Assembly: GCA_963575745.1 (NCBI GenBank)
Contig: CAUYUJ010018059.1
Span: forward strand, 72,001 to 136,000
Direction: 5' to 3'
Length of the DNA: 64,000 nucleotides
Source of the DNA: Prorocentrum cordatum
Taxonomy: Eukaryota; Sar; Dinophyceae; Prorocentrales; Prorocentraceae
Below are positions 50,422 through 61,600 of this stretch, piece after piece (position 1 is the stretch's first letter; each line of letters opens with the position of its first letter). The position numbers and the translations under genes are program-made. The notes under the pieces were generated by a model. The model saw only the letters and a program-made list of their open reading frames with translations, did not search any database and had not been told where the DNA came from.

Positions 50422-52854
50422 ATGGCCCCCAAGAAGCCGGAGCGCCGTCGCTCTTCTAAGCAGCCTCCGAGCTCCCGCCCCGCGCGCCCTGCTGCTGAAG
50501 GGTCTCTCCTTCAACGCAAGCAGGACGGCGTCGCAGCGTTCAAGCAAGCGGGGTCTGACCGCCCCACGGCCGCATACAACGGGCTTGCCGAACTGAACGC
50601 GGACGAGCTCCAGGCAACGTACGACATGCACAAGTCCAACACGAAGAAGCTTGGCAGCGCCCTGATCCGCATGTGCGCCGCCAACCAGATTAGCTACACT
50701 CTCGATCATCACCAGCGCAGCAAGCCTAAGCGCATTGGCGGTGACACATCACACCCACCAGCGGGTTCCGCACGTCTTCAGGCTGCGGACACCCAATTCA
50801 TCGCATTGGACCCTGCCTTTTGGAAGGTCCCTGTCCTTGCCGAACCCACATCACCTGACGACGGCAAGACGTACAAGCCCAGCATCAGCCTCCACGACTA
50901 CGAGAGTGGTGAACGGCTGCTGCAACACCACCTCGAGCAGGGCAAGCGAGCCACGGGTCAGCTCGCGATTGCTGTCATGGGCCCAAAAAACGACAACTAC
51001 GTCGGTACCGAGCTCGCCGTCCCCGTCCTGAAGCGTCACCCCAAGGCGCCCAAAATGGTCCACACGCACGTCCCCGTGACCGTGTACCAGCTGGGCACCA
51101 AGGAGGTCGCCTGCACGGAAAAAGTAGCCGTCGCCACCATCGACCCAGCCGACCACGTCTGCTGGATTCGGGCGACCATACACGAGACCGAGGCCATTGC
51201 CGCAGTCCCCTCCATGCACCAGGCCTTCGAGGACCAGTTCTCGGGAGGTGCCCCCGTGAACGGTGGCCCACGCGCCAAGGGCCCTTTTCGAGGGGACTCC
51301 GCTCCACAGGACAGGGCGCGCCAAAACCAAAAGCACAGGGAGTCCAAGAAAGACGCTCGCCGCCAGGAGCTCGATAGTCAGCTTCAGGACACCTTCAAGG
51401 CCCTCTTCCACGGCAACTTTAAAGCCGTCACCATCCTCGAACCCTGCAAAAGCCGAGGCAGGTTTGGATCGGGCGTCGGAAAGAGGTCCCTGGCTGCCAC
51501 CTTCGGCGTCAGTCTTCAAGCGGTCGACAAGGTCCTGGCGGGATCAGGGCAACTCGGTGCCACCTACGACCTCAGCAATGTAGGTGCAGACGAGCCCACC
51601 GCCGACAAGTATCAGACTGTTTGGTTCCCTGAGGACCAGCCCATCACGATGGCAGACGCGTTCCAGAAGTCGGTGGAGTTCAAGGCCCTGGGAGTCGTCA
51701 GACACGGCAAGTCAGGTCTTCTGGGGATCCGTGTTCCACGGGGGTCAGACGCCGCCAAGGCTGCTGCTGTCAGCATCCGTGGATGCGAGGCTACCCTCGC
51801 CAAGACGCGCTACCGCATCACTGGCATTGCGGCACGCCACGCCACGCCGACCCAGCTCGCCAAGACTCTCACGGGCCCGTCCGTCAAATGGGACTGTGAG
51901 GTCTGCCACACCGCCTGGGACCCAGCCGCTGCGGCCCAGTTTGCCTTAGTGCGCGCCCACCGGCCCCCACTCACCTATACGGTGCAGGTCGCGGGGTGCC
52001 CCATCCCGTGGAGCATCACCGAGGCCCCGCTGGCTGAGGTGGTGCCGAAGCGGGACAACGTTACCATCGTCACGCCTACCACCATCACAGAGCCTGTGAC
52101 GCCGCCAGCCGGTGGTGGCGGCTTTAGCCCCGCCACCGGCACACTCCTCACCAAAGCGGCCCAGGGCCCCTACCTCCACGACCTCATGACTGCCACGCCC
52201 AAAGGCAAGGGCGTCGCACCGCTCCTGACCCCCAAGGAGGAGCCTTCAGCCAAGCGCCACCGCTCCTCCAGCGGGAAACGTGACGCCACGCCGCACGCAA
52301 AGTCACCCTGCGCCCCAGGCCGCAGCTCCTCTGCACCCCCGCACGGCACGGACGGAGCCGCTGAACCGATGGCCGCCCCAGGATCAGGTGGCCATGACTC
52401 CTGGCTTGGCACGGCGGCGGCAGCAGGTGGGGGCCACACCGAAGGCGACGCTGCCACAGCCGCCGAAGTACCAGGCGACGTCGACGACGTCGAGATCCTC
52501 TCATCAGGTGATGAATACAGCGTGGCCTCCCACGAACTCAACACCTTCGGCGAGCGCTTCGCATCGGCCTCTAAACCGCCCGATGCTGCCACGACCCGCA
52601 TCCAGCACATGGAACAGCAGCACGAGCTGCTAGCCACCACGGTGGATAACATGCAGGTGCAGCTTGCGGGCGTTCTCTCCTCCCAGGCCACACTCACGGA
52701 GCACGTTTCAGGGCTGGAACGGGGGCTTGCACCGTCGTCACCCAGCAACAGACGGCAACCGCCGACGCCGCTGCACTGCGCGGCGACATCCAGACCCTCC
52801 TCGGGCACCTCACGGGAGGCACCATCCACCTGCCACAAGTGGCCACTCTGGTAA
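50422..52854 (+). CDS. ORF1 (Gag-like) of copy B
   Basis: 810 codons from MAPKKPERRRSSKQPP. The Met at 50422 follows a leader conserved in both copies. The N-terminus is basic. A middle region reads GKSGLLGIRVPRG and YRITGIAARHATPTQLAKTL, then a Trp/Cys stretch (VKWDCEVCHTAWDP), which resembles the RRM-like nucleic-acid-binding part of LINE ORF1 proteins. A basic cluster (KEEPSAKRHRSSSGKRD) could be a nuclear signal. A coiled coil (HMEQQHELLATTVDNMQVQL) lies near residue 730. The last 40 codons are out of register after a 1-bp deletion near 52727; by comparison with A the protein should end at the TGA at 52998. Role inferred: RNA binding and particle assembly. Confidence 0.75.
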   Translation: MAPKKPERRRSSKQPPSSRPARPAAEGSLLQRKQDGVAAFKQAGSDRPTAAYNGLAELNADELQATYDMHKSNTKKLGSALIRMCAANQISYTLDHHQRSKPKRIGGDTSHPPAGSARLQAADTQFIALDPAFWKVPVLAEPTSPDDGKTYKPSISLHDYESGERLLQHHLEQGKRATGQLAIAVMGPKNDNYVGTELAVPVLKRHPKAPKMVHTHVPVTVYQLGTKEVACTEKVAVATIDPADHVCWIRATIHETEAIAAVPSMHQAFEDQFSGGAPVNGGPRAKGPFRGDSAPQDRARQNQKHRESKKDARRQELDSQLQDTFKALFHGNFKAVTILEPCKSRGRFGSGVGKRSLAATFGVSLQAVDKVLAGSGQLGATYDLSNVGADEPTADKYQTVWFPEDQPITMADAFQKSVEFKALGVVRHGKSGLLGIRVPRGSDAAKAAAVSIRGCEATLAKTRYRITGIAARHATPTQLAKTLTGPSVKWDCEVCHTAWDPAAAAQFALVRAHRPPLTYTVQVAGCPIPWSITEAPLAEVVPKRDNVTIVTPTTITEPVTPPAGGGGFSPATGTLLTKAAQGPYLHDLMTATPKGKGVAPLLTPKEEPSAKRHRSSSGKRDATPHAKSPCAPGRSSSAPPHGTDGAAEPMAAPGSGGHDSWLGTAAAAGGGHTEGDAATAAEVPGDVDDVEILSSGDEYSVASHELNTFGERFASASKPPDAATTRIQHMEQQHELLATTVDNMQVQLAGVLSSQATLTEHVSGLERGLAPSSPSNRRQPPTPLHCAATSRPSSGTSREAPSTCHKWPLW

Positions 52855-53171
52855 CTAAGAAGGAGGAAGCTGCAGCGGCCGCCGAACCCGTGGCTGCCTG
52901 CAGTTGGATCGACCAGCCAGGCCAGGTCACCCCAGGGACGGGGCCCCCAGGGGCCGATAAAGGCAAGGACAAGGGTCGGGCCAACCAGGAACCCTATTGA
53001 AGGTGCCTCAGAGAGCCCGCCTCAGCCCTCCGAGGAAGCGCCTTCAGAGGCATCTCTCCCCTCTTCGCGTCGTATCTCTTTCTTGTCACCTCATGTCTGT
53101 TTTGGCAGCAGCACTCGCAAGCTATCTGGTGTAGGGACACCCGTAGTCTTGCAGGGGGCGTGATTGTAGCA

Positions 53172-56100
53172 ATGTACATGAGCATTCAGGGGTATTTGAG
53201 GACGTGTGCTGACATGCAGCTTTCGGCTCATCGCTCGCGCCGCCCGCCAGGCCTCGCCATCATGTGGCGCCTTGCCTGCAGCCTGGCCCTCCCCTCGCTA
53301 GCTGGAGCACACCCGTCCTCAGGCGGTGCGCCTCAGCACGGAGGAGAGGTTTTCCTGCGACACGCTGAACGTGGGACGCTCTTCTACCTTTACGATGACA
53401 GCATCTACAAATACGATCACTGCGCCATTTTGGACCCGATCGTGAACAGCACCGCCGCCGCGGGTCCGCGCGGCACCGGGCCGCTGGGCGCCATCGCGAG
53501 CGCCTGGCTTGAGCAGCACCAGGGGCCCCGCCCCACGCGCTGCCCCCCTGGGACTTCAACGGCTACTACGACGTCTACGACGAGTACCAGCATGTCTCCT
53601 ACGAACACGCCCTCGTCAACTACGACACATGCATCGCAGTCGACCACCGATGTTGCCGCAGCTGAGATGACTCCTGCGTCCTCCGGCCACGCCTCGCACC
53701 GCGTACAAGTTCAGCTACGAGGGCTACCATCACTCAACATGACGCTTGCGGTCGACAGTCGTACAGCATATCCTCGATGGTACCCTGTCCTCAGCTTGTC
53801 CTCGACCGTCGTGCAGCATATCCTCGACAGGGCCGCTGGCAAGGCCCAGGCACGCAGTGGCGGCTTCAGCCCCGCTGTCGTGCCCCGCTTCAGCCCCACG
53901 AGTCCCACTGCCCCTCTGTGCGCCAGGGGTGAACCCGAGGAGGACCCCGCTTTCTGGCACCTGATGAACATCCGAGCACGGCTCATACCGTGCGCCGCGG
54001 CGTGGGCACCAGGTGAGGACCACCAGGACGTGTTCTGGACATGGCTCGAGGACTGCGTCCCGTACATCCTGGCGACGCTCCATCTGCCACAGTACGACCA
54101 CTTTTTCCAAGAGGACTCCGAGGAGAAAAACGACGCCCTGCGCCAGCGCACCGCGTTCGACATGTGCGAGGACATCTGGCACAGAGCAGGTCCCGACAGA
54201 CAGCGCACCAACCGCAACCTCACTCGTATCCAGGGCAGCCGCGAGTACCCCACTCGCTACTTTGGCCTCCTTCTGGAATACCAGGGCGCTCGTGCCCAGC
54301 TCGTCGGCCCTGAGGCTTTCACGGCACCATTGCCGCCATACCTCTCACGGGCCCAGGCCTTGCTGCCAAGAGGCCTCCCTCCACCCGACCAAGACGCCCT
54401 GGCGTACCTCGCGGATGCGATCCTCCACCAACCGCCAGACATGCAGCCGCTTGTCGAGGCGGAGCTCGCCGCGGCACCGATGGAACCGCTTAACCTACCA
54501 CCACCAGCTGGCCCCCTCGCCCAGCACGCCACGTGTGACCAGCCCGCAGCCGACGCCGAACCGCCTCTGCTACAGCACACCGCGGCCAGCGATATCAACA
54601 TATCCCTGGACTCGTTCCACGCGTCGGACGATAGCCAGGACGACATGGAAATCCAGGATCGCGATGGCACGGCACCGCCAGGTGACACGGCCCAGCGTGA
54701 CCGTGACAGCGAACCCTACATAGGGCGCCCCCCGTCGCACAGCAGTCCGCCCAACAACTTGGCCCAGGCCGACCCCAGCGCACAGCTCAACGACGCTGAA
54801 GGCGCCACTGCCGCCGACGAGACAAGCCATCCCACTGCATCGCCAGCTCTAACCAGCCCGCGCAGTGGCGGCTTCAGCCCCGCTGCAGCATTGGCTGGAC
54901 CTGGACGTCTTCAGACCTCAGGTGGCAGAACCACGCCCCGCACCCTTGTCTGCCGTGCTAACGCGACTGACTCCAATTCCAGCGCCGTCGACCACTGGCA
55001 GGCTGGCATCGACAACGACCCCATCGACGACGCGAGCCCTGACGCCAGCGGCTCCTACGAGGCCCCGCACAGCGCAGCGGCCTCCCGACGCTGCGGCTGT
55101 CTCATTTGCCTCTTCGTGGCCACGTATGCCCTCGTGGTAGCCATGCCGTACAAGGACCAGATCGACGGGTACTTGCCGACACCGAGCCGAGACCCCAGCT
55201 ACCGGCAGCGACGACGACGTGAAGCGGCGACTCCAGGCCCATCTGTGTCCACTACGCCCCGACGCACAACGGCATACAACGTCACGCCCGCCTTGTGGGG
55301 TATTCTCAAGTGGACCAGTGCCAAACTCAGAGACATCGTCTCGGGCGGAGCCAGTGCAGTCGGGTCTGGCCTCGGGGGTGCCCTGAAATGGGCCAGTGGC
55401 AAACTCGGAGCTATTGCCACTGGCGGAGTGGTGTGCGGTCTTCTTCTGGTCGGCGCCAAACTTCTCGCTCAAGGAGCCGTCGGACACGTAGGAGCCCGCA
55501 TCTGTGCGCGCGCCCTGGACTCATCCACGGCCCAGTGGTGCCTCCGCTGTTGCCAACCGAGCAGGAGGCCGCGTGACGAGGCCACATACACAATGCCGCG
55601 CACGCTTCCCGACGAACCCGAGAGCCAGCACGTGCACTCACTTCGACACCCGCTGCTACAGGAACATTATGCTGCTGCAGTTGCCGCCGCGGTCGCCGAT
55701 GTTACCACCGCCACCACCGCCGCCATTGTCGAAGTCACTGCCGCGGTATCGCGAGCCTCGTCTGTCACACCACGATCGACCAGCCCGTCCCCGCGAGACG
55801 GCCCCATAAGCGGCGCGGCTTATGGTAACCCACCGACTCACGAAGACGCCACAGCTCAGGCCAGCGACGCCGAGGCAAGGGAAACACATGAGCGCACCCT
55901 CGACAGCCCGTGGTCCATCTTCCGACATGCAGATGCTCGTGGTTCCTCTTCTGACATGGACACCCAACCACCACGACGGCGAGCACGCTACGCATCACCC
56001 GCCAGGCCCCAGGCGCCTCCAGGCCCTGGTACGCCCCACCCAGCCCTCAGGCCACCGACGCGCAACTTACGCAACACCATCCAGCGCGACCCAGCGGTCC

Positions 56101-58694
56101 CCGTGCCGCCGACGAGCATCCTCACCGCCCTGTACCAAAACGGCGTTGCGCTTGGTAACAGTGGCGTAACTACAGAGGACATCAAAGACGCCCTGCGACT
56201 CCACGACCATCCTCGATTCACCCATGATCCAACGCTCCAAGCGTTGGCGCCGTGGACTGACATCATGCAGAGGCCCCCGAACCGACTCACTTGGGTGCTG
56301 GAAGACTCGGGCGGGAACTCAGGCGAGACGATCTTTCCCTACCTCACGTGGGACCTCCGTCAACCCACCACTGACACGCCCACGGTCTTCTGGCACGGGA
56401 CCCGCGGCGACCTTGCGGCTCGTCTCGCTTTCAACGGAGGTCACCTCCTGCCAGGCCCCCGCCGTGAAGCGAAGGGTCGAACCGCCACAAATGTTGGCCG
56501 CACGTACGTGAGCGTGCACCCGTCGCTGGCCGCGTGGTGCGCAGTGCCGCCTCACCCGCCCTACAGCCTCGAGGACGACACCCTCGCGTGGGGACCCATC
56601 GCGCTCTGGATGTGCGAGGCTATCCAACCGCCGCGCGGCGAGAACTGGCACAACTTCGTGAAAGGGAAGGCCCACGGAGCGCGCCTCATCTACCCTCGGG
56701 CCCTGGGCCTCCTCATCCGCATGGACTGGTGTGCCCCCACGGAAGCTGCCTCCAGGTGCCGTGCCCTACCACAAGCCTATGGCATGGGCGACTGTGCGCA
56801 CGCCCTCCACATCGCCGGCTACGATCACCCAGACCTCCGCGAGGCGGCTGAAGCCCGCGACCAGGAAGCTAACACCTGGCGCAGGTTGGACATCGCGGCA
56901 GCGTGGCCACCGCCGCAGGCACTATACTCGCCAGAGGCAGCGCGAGCATGGGCTAAACAGCACTACGACACCGAAGCCGCCACCAGGGCCGACCCCAACC
57001 AGCCCCGTCCACGCGTCTCGCTTCGCAAGCTCCAGCTGGACCCGCAGCCACTGATCGACCTGGTGTGCACTGGCTTGCAAGCCGCCCCCGTGCGGGGGCA
57101 GTCCGACGCACGAGAGCCGCGCCCCAGCGGCTCCAGCCCTGGGGCCGCGTCTGGCCCACCGCGCACCTACCAGTCAGGTGCCGCCCTGGGACACAGCCCA
57201 GACCGCTCATCGACGACATCGGGAGCCGACGACCGCCGTACGCCGTCCCTCATCAGCGCGGCCGCCGCCCTCGCCCGAGGCCATGCCCGCCCGCGGCGAT
57301 CCGCCTCGCGTTCGTCACGGCAGAGCGGCGGAAACTCCACCTCGGACAACAGCGACATCGAGACGTGGGAGCACATCGAGACGGAAGAGGAGCCGACCGC
57401 CTACCACGTCCTCGCCTTCCACGTCCGCGATGCGCGGGCCCGTGTCAATGCCCCTGGCATCGAGGTCTGGCTTGACCCGGGCGAGCACCACGACGGCGCC
57501 TACTTACCGTGGGGGACGACCGTCGTGGGCCACCGCGTTATCGACCCTGCGGTTGCGGGTCGCGACGGCTGGGTCATCCTCCACCACGACCATGGCGATG
57601 CCACTACCAGGCTCTGGGCACCGACCCAAGTCCACGTCAAGGCGGACGACACTTGGCGCACGGCCATGATCCCAGCGGACCTGGGGCCCCAGTGGATCGA
57701 GCGCCATGCTGACGACGCTCGCCTCCCCGCTGAGGTGGTCCGCACTACAGGCCAGTCCTGGTTCGCCGACGTCTGGCCCTTGTGGGATCGACCCCGACCC
57801 CACCCAGACGACGCAGGCACCAACGAGCAAGCGCTCCCGCCCCTACCAGGACGCTGGACATGCCTACAGTGCCGATTCCAATGCTGTCAGTACTGTGCTG
57901 CCCGCCGCAACACGCAGCTCGGCACCTCGGGCCAACCAACGTGCCCAGACTGCCCCCTCAGCGGACTACGTGCACTTATGGACTGGTCCACGGACTACTC
58001 TTGCAACAGCTGGACGTGTGCGTACAGCACCGACAACAGGGACTCCGACACATGCTGCCTCTCCAGCAGGTGCCCCCATCCGCCTAGTCCGCACAGCCTG
58101 TTCGACGTCCGTGCCACAGGGATGCCTCCGCACATCCTTGCCCGCCAATACGGTAACGCGCCAGCCCAGCACGACCTCAAGGAACCCCCCCGAGCGCCTT
58201 CAGGCCCCGGGGGGGAGCCTCCACAACCAGGCCAAGCAGGTTACCAGGGTCAATGGTATCTTCCACCGAGGCCGCGTCGCGTCCTCAAGCGGGGATTGCC
58301 CGACGGCACGAGGCGGCCACCTGGGTTCACAGGAACGGGGATGCCTGAAGACCCGTCTCCCGACCAACCGCTGTGTAGGGAAGGCTACGTGCTCTTCGGC
58401 CCCCACCAGGCCCTCAAGGAGGACTTCATCTTCAACAAAACGGTCCGCCGACCTTACTCCCTAGCCATCACCAACATGCATAGGGATCGTGTCACAGTCA
58501 GGACCGTCTGCGAGTCTATCGCCGAGCGCATCCACACTACCCGCACCCGCTGGCGAGATGTGGTACTGTACTGGGATGCCCGAGGGCGGCCCTGGGCCTC
58601 AAGCTCTCGACTACGACATGCGCCTCTGCGACGCCATGGTGAGCCGTGCCACGACCGAAGCCGAGCTGAACCACGACCGCAGCAACCGTGGTAG
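53172..58694 (+). CDS. ORF2 N-terminal region of copy B: signal-like start, membrane spans, HGT region, finger
   Basis: An open frame of about 1,840 codons. Met 53172 is the first; Met 53262 begins a signal-peptide-like sequence. Next come an aromatic segment (GTLFYLYDDSIYKYD) with an N-glycosylation-like NST, acidic Ser/Asp repeats, hydrophobic segments CLICLFVATYALVVAMPY (about 55095-55150) and LGAIATGGVVCGLLLVGAKL (about 55410-55470), then PTVFWHGTRGDLAARL with VGRTYVSVHPSLA about 40 residues later (HGT at 56394), and the finger CLQCRFQCCQYC...CPDC (57861-57955). HGT...Y-x-S is the layout of PARP-type ADP-ribosyltransferases; this is inference. The last 38 codons are out of frame after a 1-bp insertion near 58577. 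I know of no family for the whole. Confidence 0.68.
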   Translation: MYMSIQGYLRTCADMQLSAHRSRRPPGLAIMWRLACSLALPSLAGAHPSSGGAPQHGGEVFLRHAERGTLFYLYDDSIYKYDHCAILDPIVNSTAAAGPRGTGPLGAIASAWLEQHQGPRPTRCPPGTSTATTTSTTSTSMSPTNTPSSTTTHASQSTTDVAAAEMTPASSGHASHRVQVQLRGLPSLNMTLAVDSRTAYPRWYPVLSLSSTVVQHILDRAAGKAQARSGGFSPAVVPRFSPTSPTAPLCARGEPEEDPAFWHLMNIRARLIPCAAAWAPGEDHQDVFWTWLEDCVPYILATLHLPQYDHFFQEDSEEKNDALRQRTAFDMCEDIWHRAGPDRQRTNRNLTRIQGSREYPTRYFGLLLEYQGARAQLVGPEAFTAPLPPYLSRAQALLPRGLPPPDQDALAYLADAILHQPPDMQPLVEAELAAAPMEPLNLPPPAGPLAQHATCDQPAADAEPPLLQHTAASDINISLDSFHASDDSQDDMEIQDRDGTAPPGDTAQRDRDSEPYIGRPPSHSSPPNNLAQADPSAQLNDAEGATAADETSHPTASPALTSPRSGGFSPAAALAGPGRLQTSGGRTTPRTLVCRANATDSNSSAVDHWQAGIDNDPIDDASPDASGSYEAPHSAAASRRCGCLICLFVATYALVVAMPYKDQIDGYLPTPSRDPSYRQRRRREAATPGPSVSTTPRRTTAYNVTPALWGILKWTSAKLRDIVSGGASAVGSGLGGALKWASGKLGAIATGGVVCGLLLVGAKLLAQGAVGHVGARICARALDSSTAQWCLRCCQPSRRPRDEATYTMPRTLPDEPESQHVHSLRHPLLQEHYAAAVAAAVADVTTATTAAIVEVTAAVSRASSVTPRSTSPSPRDGPISGAAYGNPPTHEDATAQASDAEARETHERTLDSPWSIFRHADARGSSSDMDTQPPRRRARYASPARPQAPPGPGTPHPALRPPTRNLRNTIQRDPAVPVPPTSILTALYQNGVALGNSGVTTEDIKDALRLHDHPRFTHDPTLQALAPWTDIMQRPPNRLTWVLEDSGGNSGETIFPYLTWDLRQPTTDTPTVFWHGTRGDLAARLAFNGGHLLPGPRREAKGRTATNVGRTYVSVHPSLAAWCAVPPHPPYSLEDDTLAWGPIALWMCEAIQPPRGENWHNFVKGKAHGARLIYPRALGLLIRMDWCAPTEAASRCRALPQAYGMGDCAHALHIAGYDHPDLREAAEARDQEANTWRRLDIAAAWPPPQALYSPEAARAWAKQHYDTEAATRADPNQPRPRVSLRKLQLDPQPLIDLVCTGLQAAPVRGQSDAREPRPSGSSPGAASGPPRTYQSGAALGHSPDRSSTTSGADDRRTPSLISAAAALARGHARPRRSASRSSRQSGGNSTSDNSDIETWEHIETEEEPTAYHVLAFHVRDARARVNAPGIEVWLDPGEHHDGAYLPWGTTVVGHRVIDPAVAGRDGWVILHHDHGDATTRLWAPTQVHVKADDTWRTAMIPADLGPQWIERHADDARLPAEVVRTTGQSWFADVWPLWDRPRPHPDDAGTNEQALPPLPGRWTCLQCRFQCCQYCAARRNTQLGTSGQPTCPDCPLSGLRALMDWSTDYSCNSWTCAYSTDNRDSDTCCLSSRCPHPPSPHSLFDVRATGMPPHILARQYGNAPAQHDLKEPPRAPSGPGGEPPQPGQAGYQGQWYLPPRPRRVLKRGLPDGTRRPPGFTGTGMPEDPSPDQPLCREGYVLFGPHQALKEDFIFNKTVRRPYSLAITNMHRDRVTVRTVCESIAERIHTTRTRWRDVVLYWDARGRPWASSSRLRHAPLRRHGEPCHDRSRAEPRPQQPW

Positions 58695-61600
58695 CTTCTG
58701 TCTCTATGGACCAGCGCACCAGCGAGCTGTGAACATCACGGTGCTCCCCGATCCGCAGAACATTGACTACGTGGAGCATGTGCGGCGCTACTCACCCGTC
58801 GGGGAGACCTACCCAGACCACGCCTTCGAGCACGTCTATCAGGGCTGGCGGCGGCCCGACGTGCCCCCCATCCTCCCCGACACCCGCCCGCTCTCGAGAG
58901 CCGACCAGCAGCGCTACCAACAGCACCAGCAGCGCACCCAGCAGCGCGACCAACGCGACGCAGGTCAGCCGAGCACGCCACGCAACCGCTCTCCCGCGCG
59001 CGTCCCGACAGGCGACAGCGCGGTGTACGGCGGGGGAGCCGCCCATCACCGTGGCCCCATTGGCGCCAGGCCCGCGGCGGCAGGAGCAGCCGCCTCCAGC
59101 TATGGCCACGCCCCCCACGTCAGGGTGCACCCAGCGGTCATCGGCTACCCGCGGGCACGCGCGCAGGCTCCCCCACGGGCCACCTCGCCCGTGCCAGGGT
59201 CCACGCGTGCCTGGGGCAATTACCCAGGCCGCCATGACAGCACCGCCAGCTACCAGCCCGCAGTGGTAACCCCTGCGGCTTCAGCCCAGGGGGCTGCGCT
59301 CAGCCGAGGCAGGACAGGGCGCCCTGAAGGATGGCGCGAGGCGAACGTGCGTGCCTGGCAACCGCGCCAACACACGCCCCCGCCAAACGTGGCCGCAGCG
59401 CTGCGCCCTGCCCAGGCAAAACCTGGCCCCCCTGAGCGCGAGCGGCAGCCGCTCGTCCCGCTCGTCCTCACGTACACCCAGGCGCACCACAGCGCCTCCC
59501 CGCGGCGCAGCGAGGGTAGTGCCCACCACGTCAGCCCCCGCCCTGACGCCGTCGACCCTGACCAGGCTGCAGCCTCGGCGGCGGGCGGCACAGGCGGCTC
59601 CCGCCAGCCCAGCCCAACACCCTGCGCAGCGCCGATCCGCTCCCCGAGCAGGGCGGACTCTGCGCGCGCTAACGCCCAGGCGACCTCGCCACGTGACCGC
59701 CACACGGGCGGGCGCGTCCCGCGCAGCCGTTCCTGCAGCCGCCACAGCTCGCGCAAGGCCCCTGGGAGCTCCACGAGCTCGCCGCCCCGCGAGACTCAGG
59801 CTGATGGCCAAGCCCCCGAGGTGGTGCCACGCTTCGGTGCCAGCGCCGTCGAACCTGGCCAGGTCGACCTCGAGCCGACGCCGTCCACGGACCAGGAGTT
59901 GCCACCGCCCACCCGCGTTGTCGCCCCCATCGACGAGGCGCCGACCTTCGACCCCTTCAAGAACAAGTACCGCGTCAAGGACCTCGCGGCGGGCTTCGGC
60001 GGCGGCTCACCGCTTTCTCCTCAGAGCCAAGGCGGCGCCCCCGCCACCTCAGCCGCTGCCGCGGCAGCGGCGGCCCCGCGTGGAGTCAGCCCTGTCCGCA
60101 ACGCGTGCCTCACGGCAGCGGGCATGGACGAGGCTCAGCGCCAGGCCACCGACCGCGCCGCTCGCCACGCCCAGCTGGTGGCTGACGCGCTGGCAGGGCG
60201 CCCTCCGCCGCAGCCACAGGGCCCACCGCCCGAGGCGAGCGCAGAGGGCGTACACGAACAAGCTGTTCCAGCTGATGCTGCTCATCACGGTACTGACGGG
60301 GCGGGCGCGCCGCCGCAGGACGGACCAGCGGTGTCGCGTGCGCAGTATTCGCGCGCGCGCTGCGCCGATGCCGCGCCGCGCTGCCGCCGCTGGTTTGCTT
60401 TTGCTCTTGCGCTCGGCAGGATGGGTCGAGGAGTCGCCTCCCTCTCCCCCTGCTGCCGTCTCACCTTTCCTCCCTCCGTCCCCCGCGGTACAGGAGTGAG
60501 GAGGTTTTTTCGAGGCAGTTTTGCCGATGTTTATGACCCCCACCCGGCGCAGCGTCGACCATGCCTTGCCTACACTTTTGGCCCGACGGCGGCTTCAGCC
60601 CCGTCCAAGCCAATCTGCTGCGACGCCATGAGCTCCTACTGTGGCCAAGCCTCCTACCTGGGTGACGGCCAGGCCGCCCTCCACCGTGCGGGGCGTGCTA
60701 ACCCCAGCTCCACCGACGGAGACGGGCCAGGTCGCTCCATCCACCTCGTCAGCCTCAACATCACGAGTCTCCCAGCGAACTGGCCAACCATCACCGCTCT
60801 AGGTGTCGACCACAACGCCGCAGTCATAACACTGCAGGAGACCCGACATGCCAAGCCTACCAGGCAAGCCATCGCTACCAACGCCGCCAATCCACACCCC
60901 GGAGGATATCAGGCCAGTCTGGGACCTGACCTGGATCTGGCGCGAGCCCAGCGCAAAGCTGCTCACGGTGGCACGGACCACACGGTCGAGGGCAACACTG
61001 GCGCCTCGGGGGGGGTCGCCATCCTCTCTAAGGACGCCATCGTCGACTCCACCGTCGACGACACTGCGTCCTGCATCGCCACCCTCAAGGCCAAGAAACG
61101 ATGGCACGAGGCCTTCCCCCCGCTCTGCACCCAGCACCGCCGCAGGCGGCGACGAAACAACCACGGGCCCGCTGGGATCTACATTGCGAGCCTCTACGGG
61201 GTCGCTGGAGGGGACAGCACCGATTTGTTTCGGCTTGCTGACTGCGCCGCCGCGAGGGTCGGCTCAGCCCCGTATTTCATTTGCATGGACGTCAACACGA
61301 ACATCGACGACAATCCACACCTGCTGCACATGATGCAGCACGGATGGTTTAACGTCGCTGAAGGCACACCAGACCACACCATGCACACATATGGCAATAT
61401 CCCTGACTGGGACCGCGTCACCAAGTGCCCCCGCACTTCGCGCATCGATTCTATCATCGCCAACCAAGCGGCGCGATCCCTTGTCACCGACTTCTGCTAT
61501 CTGCGTGACTTGCCAACGAAGTCCCATGTTGGCCTGCAGGTCACTCTCGACCTTAGCCGCCTCGACCATACGGCCCCACGCCTCCTAGCCCCCACGCCTT

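Noticed and set aside
53746-53964. Short Cys-containing plus-strand frame as a separate gene
   Set aside because: It lies inside ORF2 of copy B and is better explained by frame slippage in the divergent segment.
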